From positions 398,289-462,288 of the forward strand of contig NZ_JBHRTR010000031.1 in assembly GCF_042646425.1 (NCBI RefSeq): a stretch of 64,000 bases of DNA, written 5' to 3'. The notes under the pieces are model-generated. The model did no database searches. It had not been told where the DNA came from and saw nothing but the letters and a program-made list of their open reading frames with translations. The position numbers and the translations under genes were made by a program. The DNA is from Marinibaculum pumilum (lineage in GTDB: Bacteria; Pseudomonadota; Alphaproteobacteria; Ferrovibrionales; Ferrovibrionaceae). This document shows positions 60,790-64,000 of the stretch, piece after piece (within the stretch, counting starts at the first letter, position 1; every line of letters begins with the position of its first letter).

Positions 60790-63700
60790 CCGGAGCGGTT
60801 CCACCATCGCGCGGCGCGGGCCGCGCATGCCCCGTGTCGGCAGCGTCGCGAAGCCGTCTGCCGGTCATGCTCTGGCTGCTGGCGGCAGTGACGGCGATCG
60901 CCATGTTGTCCGCGACCGTCCGCGCGCAGGCGCCCGAGATCCCGGTGAAGGTCGAGGAGCGCGCCAACTTCTCGCGCCTGATCTTCGACTGGCCGGTCGA
61001 TGCCGGGCTGCGGGTGACCCGGGACGGCCCCCTGGCCACGCTCAGCTTCGATCGCCCGGCGCGGCTGGACCTCGCAGCGCTGCGCCGGAACCTGCCCCCG
61101 CCGGTCACCGGCGTCTTCGCCGAGGAGGGCAGGGATCGCCTGGCCGTGACCCTGGACATGCTGCCGGGCTATCGCCTGCGGCACTTCCGGAACGGCAATG
61201 CCGTCATCGTCGACATTCTGCCGGCCCCGGTGGAGGAGAAGGCGGAAATGCCGGCGCCGGCCCAGACCGATGCCAGCGCGACCGGCACTCCACCTGCCGC
61301 TCCGGCGACTGCAACCGAGACCCGGACGGAAGCCGGGACCGGGACCGAAACGGAGACCGCCACCGAAACGGAGACCGCTCCCCCGGCCATGCCGGCGGCC
61401 GAGACGGCGTCCAGTGCGGCCGGGCTGACCGAAGCGGGTCCGCCGCGCATGCCGGTCGAGGTCGCGCCGCTGACGCCGGTGACCGGACCCGATGGCGAGG
61501 TGCTGCCATCGATCACGGTGGGCGCGGAGCGCAACGGCAACGGCATCACCCTGACCTTTCCCTTCGAACGGGTTGCTGGGGCGGCGGCGTTCCGGCGCGA
61601 CCAGACCTTGTGGCTGGTGTTCGACCAGGCGGTGCAGCTCGACCTCGGTGCGTTGCAGGCCCTGCGGCCGCAGCTGCTGGCCGGTGGCGGCCAGCAGTTT
61701 GGTTCCGCCGCGACCGTGCTGCGACTGAACCAGGCGGGCGATCTGGTGATGACGCCGGCCCTGGCGCGGCGCGGCCTGGACTGGGTGATCGACCTGCAAC
61801 CCGGCGACCGCCGCGACCCGGCGACGCCGCTGGAAGTGATCGTCGAGGCCGCGACCGACCAGCCGCGGATCTTCCTGCCGACGGGGGAGGTGGACCCATC
61901 GCAGCAGCGCGCCTTCTCCCTGCGCGACCCGGTGGTGGGGGACAGCATCCTGGTGATGCCGCTGCGCTTCGCCGGCTTCGGCGTCAGGGGCAGCCGGCAG
62001 TTCGCCCAGTTCACCCTGCTGCCCAGCCTGCAGGGCGTGGTGGTCAAGCCCTGGGCCGATGCGGTCCAGGTCCGCGGCGTGCCGAACGGCATCGCGATCG
62101 ACGTGGTGACCGGATTGCTGCTGGCGGCGACGGAGCAGGCACGCCTGCAGGTCGACCGGCCGACGGAGGGCCTGTTGCCGATCGCGGACTGGCGACGCAG
62201 CGACGAGGCCCCCTTCATCGAGATGCAGGACCGCCTGTACTACGCCTTCTCGGTCGCGCCGGGGGGCGAGAGGCTCGATCGCCAGCGCGATATCATCCGG
62301 TTCCTGTTCGCCCACCGGTTCGCCGCCGACGTCCTGGGGCTGATCGAGGTCTACAGGGACATGCAGGGCGGGCTGTCGGAGCTGGCCCCGGAAATGAAAG
62401 CGATGCGCGGCCTCGCGCAGCTGCAGATGCACCGGCTGGAAGAGGCGGCGCAGGATCTGAAGGCGCCCGCGCTGGACGGATATCCGGAAATCGCGCTGTG
62501 GCGGACGGTCCTGGCGGTCGAGCAGCAGAACTGGGACGAGGCGATCACGCAGTACCGCGACGGGCTGGGGGCGCTGGACGACTTGCCGCCGGACCTGCGC
62601 AGCGGCATACGCCTGGCGGCGGCCCGGGCGATGGTGGAGGTCGGCGCCTATCGCGACGCCCTGCGGGAGCTGAAGGCTTTCCAGGAACTCGACGAGCCCT
62701 CCCGCGCCGAGGAAGCCTGGGCGCAGCTGACCAGCGCGCGGGCCAATGCGGCGCTGGACGACCTCAAGACGGCGACATCCGCATTCGAGAAGGCGATCGA
62801 CTCCGGCGACATGGAGGTGCGGGTGAAGGCGCTCTATGCGCGCGCGATCCTGGACTTCCAGAACAAGGACATCACCCGTGCAGAGCTGATCGACCAGATC
62901 GACGGCCTGCGCTACGCGTGGCGGGGCGGACCCTTCGAATACAACCTGCTGCGCAAGCTGGGCGAACTGTACCTGGAAGACGGCGACTATCGCGACGGGC
63001 TGATCACCCTGCGTCAGGCGGCCGTCTATTTCCCGGAGCGCGCCACCGACTCCGCGGAAGTGGCGGAGGATATGGCGCGCGCCTTCCGCCGGCTGTTCCT
63101 GGAGGGCGAGGCCGACAAGCTGGACCCGCTGACGGCGCTGGCGCTGTACTACGATTTCCGCGAGCTGACCCCGACCGGCGAGGATGGCGACGAGATGATC
63201 CGCAAGCTCGCCGACCGCCTGGTCGGCGTCGACCTGCTGACCCAGGCGGCCGAGCTGATGGAGCATCAGGTCAATTTCCGCTTGGACGGCGTCGAGCGCG
63301 CCCGGGTGGGCGCGCGGCTGGCGGTCATCGACCTGCTGAACAAACAGCCTGAAAAGGCCCTGGCGGCACTGGAGGAGAGCACCGAGAGCGGCCTGCCCGA
63401 GCCCCTCGTGCTGGAGCGGCGGCAGCTCAGGGCCAGGGCCCTGGCCGACCTGGGGCGCTATGCCGAGGGCCTGCAGACCCTGGACGGCTTGGACGACGGC
63501 CGTTCCGCCCGGCTGCGGGCGGAGATCAACTGGCGCGCCAAGAACTGGAAGGCGACGGCCGCGACCCTGGAGCCGCTCGCCGACCAGGCGGCCCGCCAGG
63601 AAGGTCCGCTGTCGGCCGAGGAACGGCGGCAGATCCTGCAGCTCGCCATCTCGCTCGCCCTGGACGGGGAGAACCAGAAGATCGACGCGCTGCGCCAGCG

Positions 63701-63887
63701 CTTCCTGGCGCGGCTGGAGGGCACGCCCGAGGCCAGTGCCTTCGAGATCGTCACCGACAGCCTGCAGCGCAATGCCAGCGATATCCGCCAGCTCACCGCC
63801 GCCATTGCCGAGGTCGACGAGCTGGAAGCCTTCATGGCCGACTATCGCGACCGGCTGTCGAAGGGCGGGCTGGAGGCGATCAACTAG
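60786..63887 (+). CDS. Large periplasmic TPR protein with AMIN-like N-terminal domains
   Basis: Predicted 1033 aa. Signal anchor LPVMLWLLAAVTAIAMLSAT is near residues 29-48. Two AMIN-like beta regions (about 60-140 and 230-330) are separated by a Thr/Glu/Ala-rich linker. From about residue 480, helical TPR-like repeats run to the end (for example GLAQLQMHRLEEAAQDLKAP). The ATGA overlap with the MotB-like gene suggests coupled expression and a motor or stator-linked role. I do not recognise a named family. Confidence 0.65.
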   Translation: MTGAVPPSRGAGRACPVSAASRSRLPVMLWLLAAVTAIAMLSATVRAQAPEIPVKVEERANFSRLIFDWPVDAGLRVTRDGPLATLSFDRPARLDLAALRRNLPPPVTGVFAEEGRDRLAVTLDMLPGYRLRHFRNGNAVIVDILPAPVEEKAEMPAPAQTDASATGTPPAAPATATETRTEAGTGTETETATETETAPPAMPAAETASSAAGLTEAGPPRMPVEVAPLTPVTGPDGEVLPSITVGAERNGNGITLTFPFERVAGAAAFRRDQTLWLVFDQAVQLDLGALQALRPQLLAGGGQQFGSAATVLRLNQAGDLVMTPALARRGLDWVIDLQPGDRRDPATPLEVIVEAATDQPRIFLPTGEVDPSQQRAFSLRDPVVGDSILVMPLRFAGFGVRGSRQFAQFTLLPSLQGVVVKPWADAVQVRGVPNGIAIDVVTGLLLAATEQARLQVDRPTEGLLPIADWRRSDEAPFIEMQDRLYYAFSVAPGGERLDRQRDIIRFLFAHRFAADVLGLIEVYRDMQGGLSELAPEMKAMRGLAQLQMHRLEEAAQDLKAPALDGYPEIALWRTVLAVEQQNWDEAITQYRDGLGALDDLPPDLRSGIRLAAARAMVEVGAYRDALRELKAFQELDEPSRAEEAWAQLTSARANAALDDLKTATSAFEKAIDSGDMEVRVKALYARAILDFQNKDITRAELIDQIDGLRYAWRGGPFEYNLLRKLGELYLEDGDYRDGLITLRQAAVYFPERATDSAEVAEDMARAFRRLFLEGEADKLDPLTALALYYDFRELTPTGEDGDEMIRKLADRLVGVDLLTQAAELMEHQVNFRLDGVERARVGARLAVIDLLNKQPEKALAALEESTESGLPEPLVLERRQLRARALADLGRYAEGLQTLDGLDDGRSARLRAEINWRAKNWKATAATLEPLADQAARQEGPLSAEERRQILQLAISLALDGENQKIDALRQRFLARLEGTPEASAFEIVTDSLQRNASDIRQLTAAIAEVDELEAFMADYRDRLSKGGLEAIN

Positions 63888-64000
63888 GGCCCGGCCAGGT
63901 TTGATAGAAAATCTGTCCTTCTCGGGCTTATATGAGGCGGCTTGTGTCAAGGCGTTGCCGGTAGATTTGCAGCAGCTTTTTCTGTCGGGCGGGGCGCAGG
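63888..64000 (+). other. Downstream tail, no feature seen
   Basis: The tail is 113 bp after the TPR gene. It becomes AT-richer (TTGATAGAAAATCTG) but I see no promoter or gene before the window ends. Confidence 0.3.

Noticed and set aside
60300..63950. Minus-strand frame of 1216 aa opposite the MotB-like and TPR genes
   Set aside because: GC-rich coding DNA keeps the antisense frame open. The plus-strand genes have recognisable domains and start overlaps.

Overview
The window is GC-rich, densely coded DNA from a flagellated alphaproteobacterium, most likely in or near the Rhodospirillales. The support is the alphaproteobacterial flagellar gene set and order (fliX divergent from flgI; flgF-flgG-flgA-flgH; fliL-fliM-DUF6468-motE-cheY-cheZ), a DksA that lacks most zinc-finger cysteines, and sigma-54-type (-24/-12) promoters in front of flagellar operons. 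No rRNA, tRNA, CRISPR array, IS element or prophage was seen.

Region 1 (about 1-4000) holds the 3' end of an unrecognised gene, a FlaG-like gene, and two tandem paralogues of about 345 aa. The paralogues have an alpha / beta-rich middle / alpha layout that faintly resembles flagellin. The second has a near-consensus sigma-54 promoter.

Region 2 (about 4000-19750) is a glycan or nonulosonic-acid island. It encodes a PseB-type dehydratase, a glycosyltransferase, a Nudix hydrolase, an SDR, a DXS/transketolase-like enzyme, three ATP-grasp proteins, a zinc-motif methyltransferase, an SpsF-PseG fusion, a NeuB-family synthase without its SAF domain, and a GH57-like protein. PseC and PseH are absent, so the product is probably not plain pseudaminic acid. 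Its position next to flagellar genes suggests flagellin or surface glycosylation.

Region 3 (about 19800-31000) is mixed accessory and housekeeping DNA: a transglutaminase-like protein with no catalytic His, a diguanylate cyclase, a PhnA-like membrane protein flanked by two tiny hydrophobic proteins, CysD and CysNC, an MmyB-type regulator divergent from a methyltransferase, and a secreted phosphatidylserine-decarboxylase-like protein between two Phd/VapC toxin-antitoxin modules, each with its own palindromic operator.

Region 4 (about 31000-39700) is a form I aerobic CO dehydrogenase operon: an MHYT-LytTR regulator (CoxC-like), then coxM, coxS, coxL (AYRCSFR active-site motif), coxD, coxE and coxF. 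Three TTnnnG direct repeats spaced 20-21 bp lie in front of coxM and are a candidate LytTR operator. Palindromic intergenic repeats separate coxL from coxD.

Region 5 (about 39700-64000) begins with a DUF389 protein and a flavin monooxygenase-like protein, followed by flagellar genes. On the minus strand is flgI-flgJ-flgN-flgK-flgL with a duplicated flgL. Next come fliX, dksA and an M14-family deacylase, then flgF-flgG-flgA-flgH on the minus strand. On the plus strand are fliL, fliM, a DUF6468 gene, motE, cheY, cheZ, two MotB-like genes and a large TPR protein. Taken together, the window encodes rod, ring, hook-junction, switch and stator-associated parts, a possible filament-decorating sugar pathway, and CO oxidation as an energy supplement.
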